NCBI GenBank assembly: GCA_012845835.1
Contig: JABAKD010000023.1
Coordinates: 3,486,200-3,550,199, forward strand
Length of the DNA: 64,000 nucleotides
Direction: 5' to 3'
From: Undaria pinnatifida
Taxonomy: Eukaryota; Sar; Phaeophyceae; Laminariales; Alariaceae
In this document: positions 52,901 through 63,030 of the stretch, one piece after another
Position numbering within the stretch: position 1 is the first letter of the stretch
Layout: every line of letters starts with the position of its first letter
Made by a program: the position numbers and the translations under genes
The notes under the pieces: generated by a model
The model's input: only the letters and a program-made list of their open reading frames with translations
Database searches by the model: none
Told to the model about the DNA's origin: nothing

Positions 52901-53836
52901 TCAATGTAAACACTCGACTTTTACGTGAAACGGGCTCCTACGTTCGGCATTGTGCGACGAGCTGGACGATGCATTCCCTCTGCGATCAGCTCCTACATTG
53001 GGCGACAGCCCGCTTCGGCGACCGCAGCGGTTGTTGTGGATATCCACCATGTCGTCTTCGGCACGTTGCCTACAATACACGGCTGTCTTGCTGCCAAGAA
53101 TACTGGAGCTCGGTTGTTTCGTGCACGTGCCGTGCGAACAACGCCGCCCATGAAGTACGTCTACCATGCTATCCTCTGCATGCTGTTGACAATAAACTTC
53201 GGTCTTACTGCCGGAGACATTCAAGCTTGGTACCTTCGTGCATGTGTCGCGTGAACGATGCCTGTTGTTGACGTCTACCATGCCATCCTTTGCATGTTGT
53301 TTGCAGTACAGCGCCGTCTTCTGGCCGGGGACGTTGAAGCATCGTCGGGTCGTGCACGACTCGTGCGAACAAAGCCTGTTGCGTACGTCTACCATGCCAT
53401 CGTTCGCATGTTGTTTACAATACACTGCCGCCTTGCTGCCGAGGACATTGAAACTCGGTTGTTTCGTGCACGTCTCGTGTGAGCAACGCCTATGGCCAAC
53501 ACGTGCCATGGAATCATCTGCATGCTGTTTGCAGTGCGTTGCCGTACTGCTACCAACAACACCAAAGGTCGGTTGTTTTTTGCAGGATTTTTGTAAACAA
53601 CGCCTGTTGAGTACGTCTACCATCCCGTCATCTGCATGTTGCTTACAGTAGACCGCTGTCTTGCTGCCGGAAACACCGAAGCTCGGTTGTTTTGTGCACG
53701 AACCATGTGAACAACGCTTTCTGCCGACATTCACCATGCCGTTCTGAGCATGTTGTTTGCAGTACAACGGTTTTTTGCTGCCTGCGACGTTGAAGTTTGG
53801 ATGCCTCGTGCAGGTGCCATGCGAACAGCGCGCCAT
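52901..53836 (-). CDS. EsV-1-7 cysteine-rich repeat protein (gene 2), 311 aa
   Basis: From the ATG at 53836 there are seven repeats of C-x4-C-x16-C-x2-H type, then a C-terminal tail alike that of gene 1 (Gly-Ala-Asp-Arg...Asn-Ala-Glu-Arg-Arg...Glu-Cys-Leu-His). Repeat 6 has Arg in place of the first Cys, and repeat 7 has Arg in place of the final His, so two of seven putative metal sites are damaged. Repeat 3 has a variant start (Cys-Leu-Gln-Lys). It is clearly a paralogue of the gene at 34.8-35.9 kb, with shared tail and matching flanks, but has fewer repeats and signs of relaxed selection. The upstream in-frame start offered by translation is a TTG and unlikely. No intron is seen. Role in the cell is unknown; family knowledge points to developmental regulation in brown algae. 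Confidence 0.83.
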   Translation of the reverse strand: MARCSHGTCTRHPNFNVAGSKKPLYCKQHAQNGMVNVGRKRCSHGSCTKQPSFGVSGSKTAVYCKQHADDGMVDVLNRRCLQKSCKKQPTFGVVGSSTATHCKQHADDSMARVGHRRCSHETCTKQPSFNVLGSKAAVYCKQHANDGMVDVRNRLCSHESCTTRRCFNVPGQKTALYCKQHAKDGMVDVNNRHRSRDTCTKVPSLNVSGSKTEVYCQQHAEDSMVDVLHGRRCSHGTCTKQPSSSILGSKTAVYCRQRAEDDMVDIHNNRCGRRSGLSPNVGADRRGNASSSSSHNAERRSPFHVKVECLH

Positions 53837-55060
53837 AGGGGCCTCCGATTCGGGTTGTGAAATGGTATGAGCACTCAATATCTCGCCAGCTCAGCTTTAC
53901 ACACCTGTAGGTCGTGGATTCAACGCAACACAAAGCACCATTTCGAGGATTCAACAACAAAAGCAGTTCCACGCGGTGTAAACGCCGACCGTGTAGCCTA
54001 CACACAGTTGAAAAAAAAAAAAGACCCACGGATTATCGCAGTAAGACCTACGACAATGGAAAGCCGAAAGTTTGGACAAAAAATTTGCAAACTTTCTTTG
54101 GGGGGATACTTGCTAAATATTCCGGGTAACGTCGATATGGGGAAAATATGACGAAAATGTATTTTTTGGCTCTTTTGAGGTCCTGCGGTCCAACAAAGGT
54201 CGATTTGTCTACTTGCCATCAAGCCTTGATCAACACTGCCAACCAAACACGATTGACCTTCAATTTCGAGATAGAGACAACCCATGGCCACTCCTCTTCG
54301 TTCCGGACAAGGCCACATGAGTGTAGGTGACAGCGCTAAAGGGTTCATCTCGATACATGCCCTAGGGCGTGAAATATTGCTCGTTTTGTCCTGTGGTCTT
54401 CCGTCGCATCCTCTCAAAATTCTGTATTTCGCACGTTGGGGAACCGCAGAGAGTTTTTGTGTAAGTTTTCTACAAACCAGCCGCCAAATGTGTTTTTAAC
54501 ATGAGCCAGTTCGGTGCCCGCCACGAATAACCGGCCGTAGAGTGAGCGCTGTACACCAATGGGGGTCGGAGGCCCTAACGAGCTAGCCACGTTCAGATTT
54601 CAAGACGCTGTCATTAATTTCGTCGAACGAGGTTTGTAGAGAACACGAAATCGCACCGTGTCTAATCCATGATCTGCTTGAGAATATCTCCGGCCGAGAT
54701 TGGCCAAGATCGCCGCGAAAAGTCATTTTTTTTCCGGAATTCTGGAAAGTTATAAAAAACAATTCTACCAAGTTGAGTCCATCGGAGACCGTTGAGGCAA
54801 AGTTCGGCTGGGATCTTCGGAAATTTCAAACTTTTTTTCCTTCCATTTTCAACGCTCTAGGTCTACTGGATAATCGTGCTAGTGTATCGTGCTGGCGTAG
54901 GTTTGAAATTCCGTATGTCAAAAGTTGCACTCTCGTCGATCGGACGTAAGACCACGTCAAACGCGAACTGCAGTCAGAAGGCAAACTTTTATCACTAACG
55001 CGGGCCCTACAGACTAACCCCACTATATGCCTTTTCTTTGTTTATTTTTCTCCAAATGAC
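53837..55060. other. 5' flank of EsV-1-7 gene 2; no further gene
   Basis: 53837-53920 matches the flank of gene 1 in part. Beyond it only short frames occur (a 139-codon minus frame at 53998-54417 has no domain). Confidence 0.4.
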
Positions 55061-55069
55061 GTATGCCTA

Positions 55070-55393
55070 TCGTGCGTATGCGTAGTGATAGATACTACGT
55101 GTAGTATATACGTGGTAGTCTTCCTTGGGTGGCAATCGGAACATTTGGTTCCTCTAGGCGAGAGTAGTGAGAAGTATGCACCGGCCTGGACCTGGCACAT
55201 CGTAGACTGACTCCCGATTTCACCTTTATAAGTTTCTGGTGGAGGCATGAATTGCGTCAGCTGTGATATATGCGTGTACCACCTTGGGTTGTGTGTGTGT
55301 TTTCCCTGGGGTATTCCTCAGCTCCAGAGTGACTGGAGCCTGTCCTGTGACCACGGACTTGATTATGCGAGTTAATGTGAGAACAACAACAAT
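55070..55393 (+). mobile_element. R9 repeat, uninterrupted copy with (AAC)n tail
   Basis: It runs from GTGCGTATGCGTAGTGATAG to GTTAATGTGAGAACAACAAC, colinear with 9284-9891 but without the internal duplication and the poly-T insertion. It serves as the reference copy. Confidence 0.75.
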
Positions 55394-55789
55394 GCCTGGA
55401 AGAGGGGATCGATACCCCTCACAACGCTCAACAGCGTCGCCGTCTATCGTCTTGAGTTGTATGGTCTGAAAACACTTACTCGCGATATTAGCCTTGGACA
55501 CGGCAGATTGAAAAATCGTTAGGCCGCGCTTGACTATGCTCAACGTCGTTGAACAAAACAACGTTTTTTTTTGACGAAAAGTATGTACCAAGTACTTTAT
55601 ATATTGCCATCAAATCACGCAGGCAGATCCGTGTATGGGCGACCAATCTTGAAAGACTTGTAGTAGTATGGCACACATACATGCCGGCCATCCACTACCT
55701 TTTCAACCCACTCGTTAACGAAATAACCACATGAACAAAGCAATATACAACTGGAAAAGCCCTGTAGAAAATAACCATTCCGGTATCGA

Positions 55790-56449
55790 TCAAACGACGT
55801 TCTCTTGCTCAAAGCACAATTCCTCATCACACAGCGCCCGACGTGCTAGACGTAATAGGGGGTGGTGCCGCGTCAATTGAAGCACCGAAAACGCATCCCT
55901 GTCAAACATCTCGACATGTTTTGTCTCTGGCCCCACTATCCGGTCTTCATGCCGAGATTGATGATCATGCTTTCTGATACAAAAAGCTAGCACAAAAATA
56001 GGTTCATCCTGCACAAGATATTCCTTACACGAAGGAACAGTTGCAGGGCATGAATGGCCCAGAACTTGCTGTTTAACGCGGAACCGGAATCCGCAAAAGG
56101 TCATATTTGAATTCGGTAAATATGTATATGTATAATTGTGTTTTTTCCTAATCCTTCGGGCACATCTCTTCGTGCTCGGACCTTTGTCCCAAACGTCGGG
56201 TGGGGTGGGCACAATTAGACCGTCGGGCTCACGTTGCCGGAGGTTTGGGCGCGATCCGTGCAGTGTGTCGCCCGTGGCAAGCCTTTTAAACTTTTTGGCC
56301 TTGGGCACACGTAAGGCAAATCCCCCGGTTCCCGCAACATCCCCGGGGTTTGAGTTTCTGCATCCCCTATCCCCGTGTACGCACGTAAGTTTTTGATGCA
56401 AACCGCGCTTCCCTGCTCGTAGAGGGTACACGTCATCGTATTTCCCCAT
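55790..56449 (-). CDS. Hypothetical protein, ~219 aa, unknown family
   Basis: The minus-strand frame ending at 55790 is open for 239 codons. The first true ATG is at about 56449. The N-terminal half is Arg/Lys/Gly-rich without pattern. The C-terminal ~110 residues have a more protein-like composition (Phe-Arg-Phe-Arg-Val-Lys...Pro-Ile-Phe-Val-Leu...Glu-Glu-Leu-Cys-Phe). They resemble the decayed segment at 39.3-39.7 kb, so this part has existed as coding sequence more than once. No known domain is recognised. The N-terminal part might be untranslated or intronic. Confidence 0.35.
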   Translation of the reverse strand: MGKYDDVYPLRAGKRGLHQKLTCVHGDRGCRNSNPGDVAGTGGFALRVPKAKKFKRLATGDTLHGSRPNLRQREPDGLIVPTPPDVWDKGPSTKRCARRIRKKHNYTYTYLPNSNMTFCGFRFRVKQQVLGHSCPATVPSCKEYLVQDEPIFVLAFCIRKHDHQSRHEDRIVGPETKHVEMFDRDAFSVLQLTRHHPLLRLARRALCDEELCFEQENVV

Positions 56450-56482
56450 TTTTGCACAGAGCACCGCGCTCCGATCCTGCCG

Positions 56483-56550
56483 CCCAGCAGCAGTCCAGCC
56501 CCCTAGCACCAGTCCAGCCCCCTAGCACCAGTCCAGCCCCCTAGCGGCAG
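56483..56550 (+). repeat. AGCACCAGTCCAGCCCCCT tandem repeat
   Basis: Three copies of the 20-bp unit (AGCAGCAGTCCAGCCCCCT, then AGCACCAGTCCAGCCCCCT twice) plus a fragment. Confidence 0.9.
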
Positions 56551-57420
56551 CAGCCCGCAACCAACCCATCCTTACACATTTACGTCCACAGAGGCAGTTT
56601 TTTAATGAGTATTTTTCTGTTTATAATTTAGCCAGCCTATCACACCTTGACCCTGTCTCGCTGACGATGCTTCTCTCTAATCTCCGTGCTTCGCTTGCTA
56701 GTCAGCAATCAGACAGACCAATCCAAGGTCCCCTTTGCTATACCAGGACAAGTACAAGTAACCACCCGCGTTGAACTCATTGGTCAACGTGCAATAACCT
56801 CAAACTTCTTCCGTACATACAAACCCTTATTTTCTCGTGCCTCGACAATAATACGCGTTTGTTTCGTAAATCGCAGATGGCAGGGACAGCAGCAGACAAC
56901 GTGCAGAGAGCAAAACGCTACTACCGTGGTAGGACCATGTACGCGTGCCGTATCCTCTCCTTACGGCGGCGAGTTGCTTTGGCCATAGCCTGTCACCTAT
57001 TTTCCACTTGCTCCCAGTTCTCAACAGGTGCTATTTGCGTAGTATTCTACAGTAAGCCAGATCCCACGCCACACGTGCCCCTTCTCGCTTCCTGGCGGTC
57101 CCTAACCTGGAGGTCGAAGCGTGACGCTCTCCTCGAAATCATACACATCATACGGTGTAACAGTTTTTGTGTGTAGTGCGTATTTTCTCAACAACAGATC
57201 GGTCGTGGGCACGACTATCTCGAGTACCCAAAACGTGCCAAAAGTACTGCTGCCATTAAGTACACCCAAGTACTACGGGTAAAATGAAAATTCAACATTT
57301 CCCGTGCAAAATGTTTTCTTGTTTGTACAAACAAAGAGCAATTGCGTCCGGCAGTGATAATAATCAGGTCATGTGTCCTTGCGCCACTCCCCTAGGCGTT
57401 TCCCGGAGGGGAACCTTGAA
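56551..57420. other. No gene recognised
   Basis: Two overlapping plus-strand frames (56686-56988 and 56859-57176) of about 100 codons have no domain. A short GC-rich stem (CTCCCC...GGAGGGG) lies near 57387-57412, followed by GGGGAACCTTGAAATAT. A similar GGGGAACCTTG plus (TA)n is found at 60480. Confidence 0.35.
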
Positions 57421-57423
57421 ATA

Positions 57424-57595
57424 TAATATATATATATATATATATGTGAAAATACACTCCAGCTGTGAGATCGAAGATTTCGTCGAAACTCATCTTTGCA
57501 AGCTGTGTGTGATACTCCGATCGCGCGCATTACGAGTTGTGTGTCCTCATTAAGGATATAGGTCGGCGACTCCCCTTACAACTATATATGCATAT
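57424..57595 (+). repeat. Compact A-B unit in a (TA)n site (plus orientation)
   Basis: A (TA)n run (57424-57445) is followed by GTGAAAATACACTCCAGCTG and complete A and B units to CTCCCCTTACAAC, then TATATATG. With TA-type sequence on both sides the ~140-bp A-B unit looks like an insertion in its own right. It faces an inverted copy at 62863-63025. Confidence 0.85.
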
Positions 57596-58619
57596 GTACC
57601 TTTTTGTTTTTTTGCCTAGTCCGTCCCTTTTTCTCCGCCGGCGCAGAGTTTTTTGGTGTGCTTTCTTCTGCAATGCGATCAGACTACCCGTCGGTATATT
57701 ATCAGCCGTGTGCCGGGCTCATGGGATGTCCGTGGCGCGAGCTATGGCCGCGGAAAGCCGCCGAAACTGGCTCTATTTTGCGGGGTACCAAGTTCGAAAA
57801 AAGTGGAAGAGGCGTTGGCATGTTTTTTTTGTGTGTGTGCGGAGCATTTTTTTTGTCTTTGACACACACACGTTCACGCTGCTGTGCTGTACGCCGCACC
57901 CAGCAACATGCTGCACTACTGCTGTACATACTAACACAACGAGTCTGTCGGACACCACACTAGAACAGACGACAAGCCTTAAAACAAACAAAGTAGAACA
58001 GAGCCTGGCCCGGCCCGAAAGCACAGCAGTAGACGATGGATGTTTCCGTCGATAAGAGCGGGATGTTTTCTGCTCAACGAAGGAGTTCTAGCGGGATGTT
58101 TCCTGAGTTTGTAGCGCCTTCTTCGACAAGCAGCGAGATGTTATTTCCCACACGAAGAATTTATATGCGTACACACGAGTTCCCTCCATTGTAAATGAAC
58201 ACATAGGTGTACGTTAGAAGATGCAGAAGCAACGCATTGGGTAAACGAACACGTACGTACGTGTGAGACACTTCTGTCCCCGAGCAACCACACACTACAC
58301 ACACGGTGGAACTTTAGTCCTCGCACGTACATCGGGGTGGCATCAAAATGTATTTGCGAGAGAATTTTCCCGCACTGCTAGACGCGGGCGCGGTGTATAT
58401 GTACCCGCTGCAACGACGTGAACTATGTCATTACTGTGAGTTCTCCCTCACAATTGACACGGTGGTGACCATACAGCAGTAGCGAAACCTGTATAAAGAG
58501 ATATAAAGTAGCAACACAACTCAAGCAAAAGTAACGATGTGCACACAACAGACCATACCGGCAACAAACATCGGTATAAACTGTCTACGATCACAGCAGC
58601 AGCAAGCAACCGCAGAGAG
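57596..58619. other. No gene recognised
   Basis: Several overlapping plus and minus frames up to 172 codons occur here (57537-58055). They include T-rich stretches and give hydrophobic/Cys-rich low-complexity peptides. No domain or start can be defended. Confidence 0.35.
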
Positions 58620-59590
58620 CGGCAATAATATATAGATCATAAAAAATCAAATTTTATTGAGAACGGGATTTTTTTCTGGATGGACCGAGGAGAATAAATA
58701 CACAAGACCTTACTCTCATCAAAAGAACATACACAGCGGTTTTACAATAGAGCTCCACCAGCAAGCAGCACGTAGTCCATAGACTCTAAGAGTTTATTGT
58801 CATATGAGCAACATGTATACTCTTGGTGCTCGTTTGGACATTGAACACAAAAGTTCCACCAGGTCGCTAGATAGAGAAAAAGTGTCCGTGTTTTGAGCAA
58901 CACAACGAGAAGCGGTGATATAAATTTAGATCATAAAGATTTGAATTGTCCGTGTAAATAGCACAATCTGAACGGAACAAACAACGCAAAAGTGCCCGAA
59001 AAGGTTCCGTTTGTCCTGCAAAGTTCCAGACATATCATCCTTCGGGCATGAACAGAACACAGCAGCTTTTCTGCGATTAATACAGCACCACCAGCAACAG
59101 CACGTAGTCCATATCAAATCGACGTTGTGGCACGATATATATTTTTCTGAACAACAGCGATACATGGAAAATGAAAAGATCGCGCAATTGAATATAGTCA
59201 GCTTCATTTGCACCATGTCGCTAGAAAAAAAGTGTCCGCGTTTTCAGCGACACAACGAGAAGCGGTCATGTACATCATAAAGAATCATTTGTCGGTGTAG
59301 ACAATATATTTTTCTGAACGGAACAAACAACGCCAACGTGCCCGAAAAAGTTCCGTTTGTCTTTCAAAGTTCCGTCAGCGGGAACACAAGCATTGAGAAA
59401 GGAAGACGTTCCACCTTCGGACATGAAAAGAACACAGCAGTTTTTTTTAAGATACAGCACCACCAGCAAGCACCACGTAGTCCATATTACATAGACGTTA
59501 CAGCACGACATATATTTTTCTGAACGGAGAAACATCAAAAATGAAAAGGTGGCGCGATTGAATATAGTCAGCTTTGGATCATTATTCATA
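58620..59590. repeat. Tandem repeat, ~356-bp period, two full copies and one partial
   Basis: GTCGCTAGA...AAGTGTCCG starts at about 58862 and 59218. Each copy contains AGTGCCCGAAAAGGTTCCGT-like sequence, CAGCACCACCAGCAA, CACGTAGTCCATAT and ATATATTTTTCTGAAC. 58620-58861 is an older partial copy. Matching frames stay open on the minus strand in both full copies (58926-59216 and 59275-59589). Confidence 0.85.
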
Positions 59591-59737
59591 TCATTTCAAA
59601 GGAACACACCACTCCGCTATACTCCAGGTATATATTTCTGCCGCAATTGATACCATGATCATCAATTGAATAGCCGCAATTGATGCGATGGTCATCATAT
59701 TCATCCAACAGCAGTAATTATTTCCGGCGGCATAACC

Positions 59738-60414
59738 GTGCACAACGTTGTCTACTCAGACTTTATCATTGTTGCCACAGGTCAACCTCCACCCACATTT
59801 GCTTTACATTTAAGCGCGCGGAGAAAAATACTGGACACAGAAAACACACAACAAATTGACACCAACGATTCCTCTAACAGCAGCGACAGCAGTACAAACC
59901 CATCAGACAGCGAAAATGATCAAGACAACAACAGCGGCAACAATAACAATTCTGGTCAATGGTCCATTATTCCCGAGATTGGTGATGGTGCATGTTTATT
60001 AAGATGTATCTCGCGTCGTGTGCACAACAACCCAGCTTTACATCACATCGTCCGTGCACATATTATTGCCCACATCACAACCAATTTGTACACCGTTATC
60101 CCAGGATCAGGTTTCAACACTTTCCACGACAGCATCTTAGCTGGAGCAAACCAAGAACTTGTGGAAGTCGCTGGATCTCAACCTACTACATATTCGAGTG
60201 TTGAAGAGATCTCCACTTCATGTCACAGCCTTACGCATATGCTACAAACGTAGAATTAATTGCTGCCACGCAGTTATACGGAGTGGACTTTCGAATAACT
60301 TGTCACACCGAGCCTCAGCAATATCCCAACCCTCCTCCTCCAAATGTCTGTGATATCTTATATTATCCACATTCTTTCCACTACGCATCCCTCCGATATA
60401 CACCTTCTGCATAA
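59738..60414 (+). pseudogene. OTU-type cysteine protease, frameshifted
   Basis: 59781 follows a good acceptor (TTGCCACAG). The frame begins with a Ser/Asn/Asp-rich low-complexity linker (~50 residues), then an OTU core: Ile-Gly-Asp83-Gly-Ala-Cys86-Leu-Leu-Arg, His...Val-Arg, and later a Phe-His-Tyr-x-Ser-Leu at the end that supplies the catalytic His. OTU proteases usually read Asp-Gly-Asn-Cys; here Asn is replaced by Ala. OTU enzymes remove ubiquitin, and OTU domains also occur in several transposon proteins, including some Helitrons. Near 60206-60212 the frame shifts by one base: the first frame stops at 60253, while the rest of the domain is read in another frame to 60414. There is no ATG in frame before the domain. 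It may be an exon of a larger gene or transposon remnant. The frameshift could also be a sequencing error. Confidence 0.65.
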
Positions 60415-62750
60415 ATACTTCATCAGTTGTAGTCATTCGACTTGCGTCGCCCCCGGGAGGCACGTGTCCACCTCCCGAAGGGGAACCTTGTATATATATA
60501 CGTGGGTATACTGGATCGACCACAGACTATGAGTGTTACGAAACATCACGTTCATGGTAGCGTAGACGACCGAGCAGAGCCCGCCACGGCAAATATCTAC
60601 ACTGGGAGGAGCTCACACGCGAAATATAGCGTACGTCACCACTATAGCAGTTAACACACTACCGGTACTCAATGCAGTACTCAACGCCCGCTCAATCCGG
60701 GTACAAATGCCGGCTAGTATGAAACCTAACATAATTAAATTATGAATGCCGAGATCGGGTATTCTCCGTGCGTTGTTTGAGGACTTTTTTCGCCAGCCCG
60801 TGTTCGGTTAAGCAGTATGCAAAACGCTTACTTGTATGTTCCGTATACTTTGTTGCCCGATGAATGGACTACGTGCGGTATGTCGAATACTCAGGAGACT
60901 AAATCTGCTCCGAAACACTACCTTCGTGCTAGCCGGGAAAAGGCATATACATCTGTGTACATCTCCACCCAACAAACCATTTAACGACATCGGTCGTAAC
61001 AGGTTCTCCGTGGCTATTGTGTTAGCAGTAGCTCGGATGCTGTCGTGATTATGTATGCATTTGTTAATGCTAACGTTGTACGTGTCTTCGATAGCTTGCT
61101 TGCATAGGCGAGACCATTTGCTACGTGATTTGGAATAATTTCGGCACGACTGTTCGTCGATGGGTTGTCTCGATCGTGGCACCAACTAAAGATTGTGCCG
61201 TCAGAAGGAGAACCGACCAACACACGACGCCTCGTGACGTGCTTCACAAGCTACCACAGCCGTCGAAAATGCTCGATACGCGAATACACAAGCGTAGTTG
61301 AACAAGAGTGATCCAACGGTAAGGCTCTCTCGTGTGGGGAACATGTTCCTTACTGGTTAAGCTGTAAAGTGCGGAAATGGTGGCTGAAACGGCAATTTTA
61401 CCAGTATATATGTATATGTATGAACTAGAGCGTACGCATGTAGGTCGGGGTGTCCAAAACAATTACTCAGAGGCCATGGTTCGCGTGTGGCTTTGAAATC
61501 CTCATGTGTGGAGCTCAAATATGTCTGCTGCACCCCGAGAACGAGAGGTCAAACGGTTGATTTATACCCCCCCAAAAAAAAATCGTTATCTCCGCCCGTG
61601 CTAAAGCCAAGAAAAACTATCATTGCTGCGAAGACTAGCAACCTGCGGCAGAAAGAGATGGAAAAAAAGGCATCAGGCCGGCTGCTGTAGGTTGTCGTTA
61701 CAATGTGTCGTGTCCTTCAGTGAGCTTTCAAATTGTTATCGGTACATTTGAGTTCCTTTGCGACAGCGTCTGAGGGAATCGTTGGGAGCGTCTACATCTA
61801 TCACAGAGACTTTTAGAGCTTCCTTCTACCGCAAACGGGGCGTACGAGAGACACGGGACATAGCCACATTGGTCGGCACGTCAAAAAAGCCAAGTCTAAT
61901 GTTCGTGAAACTGCATTTATAATGGATGTGTAGCAACTACTCTCCAAAGTTGCTGTGGTCAACATCTCAGCAGCATAGACTGGAATTCATAGAATTGACT
62001 GCTACTGTCTCCCAATCGACCCACAATTCAGCAGCAGAGTTGACACCGGAGAAAAGCAGAGGCAGAAAACAAAATGAAGAGCAGAGCAAGCCACAAGGTA
62101 GATACAAATCCACGATGTAAAACGCATCGCAATTGAAACACGCTCGGGGGTGTATTTAAGACGGAAAAGAAGGATTGTAGACAGAATATTATATATATTC
62201 ACATCTAGGAAAGCTAGAACAGGGTATCACACCTACGGTTTTGTGTTTATATTTTACGTCAGAAACCATTTCAAACGAAAAGCACTACCTCTATCTGAGC
62301 ACGAGTTCATTCGTGCTGCCATTGGAGCCCCTAGCCCTTGTCTCTATTGTTGGGATCTCATTGCAGTCTCCCGAGAACGTTCAACGATTTTCACCGAAGA
62401 AACCATCATGACCATACCATAGACCCGGTGCTCGGCCGGGCGAAAGTCCTCCAAAGATCTCAGCCGCCGGTGACTCGCTCTGGTGCCAAACCTGTATCTC
62501 CCGCGGGAGCTTATGTAGTATATGCCACAGCTCTGCTGCGTCATTGCTCTTCCTTACCCGCGTCCACGTGATGTACGTTCGAACGAGCATACATCGATCG
62601 GTTTTAAATATTTGGGATTCAGTCCGCTGAACTTATCGTATACATGGGATTTTCTCGTCTCCACGGACTCGTTCTATCGAGGGGCGTCAATGCCGGGGGA
62701 GCATGAGAGAGAGGAAGCTGGCAGTCTTGGTATCACTACCTCTCTGACGG
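60415..62750. other. No confident gene
   Basis: 60432-60500 holds a small stem (GGGAGG...CCTCCC) followed by GGGGAACCTTG and (TA)n. A 125-codon minus frame (60808-61185) has normal protein composition but no domain. The rest is short frames. Confidence 0.35.
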
Positions 62751-62752
62751 TG

Positions 62753-62792
62753 CACATATGGGGAAGGCGCTCATATGGGGAAGGCGCTCAAG
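62753..62792 (+). repeat. 18-bp tandem duplication
   Basis: ATATGGGGAAGGCGCTC occurs twice in a row. Confidence 0.9.
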
Positions 62793-62855
62793 TGCTGGCT
62801 GCGGCGGTCACCCTTGCCGCGAGGTGTTGAGGTAACTCGCTTCGTTTTCAAAAGT

Positions 62856-63030
62856 ATATATATGGTTGTAAGGGGAATCGCCGACCTATATCCTTAATGA
62901 GGGCACACAACTCGTAATGCGCGCGATCGGAGTATCACACACAGCTTGCAAAGATGAGTTTCGACGAAATCTTCGATCTCACAGCTGGAGTGTATTTTCA
63001 TTTTTTATAATATATGTATATATATAGGAC
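62856..63030 (-). repeat. Compact A-B unit in a (TA)n site (minus orientation)
   Basis: GTATATATATGGTTGTAAGG (reversed B end) through CACAGCTGGAGTGTATTTTC and a TA-rich flank. The short frame of the A unit is intact here. It mirrors 57424-57595, A ends outward, with about 5.3 kb between them containing the OTU gene and the 356-bp repeats. Confidence 0.85.

Noticed and set aside
34806..53836. Integrated phaeovirus (because of EsV-1-7 domains)
   Set aside because: No capsid, polymerase, integrase or other viral core gene is seen. EsV-1-7 proteins are a large native family in brown algae.
57537..58055. 172-codon plus-strand ORF
   Set aside because: It starts inside the A-B repeat, overlaps two other plus frames and two minus frames, and yields low-complexity hydrophobic/Cys sequence.
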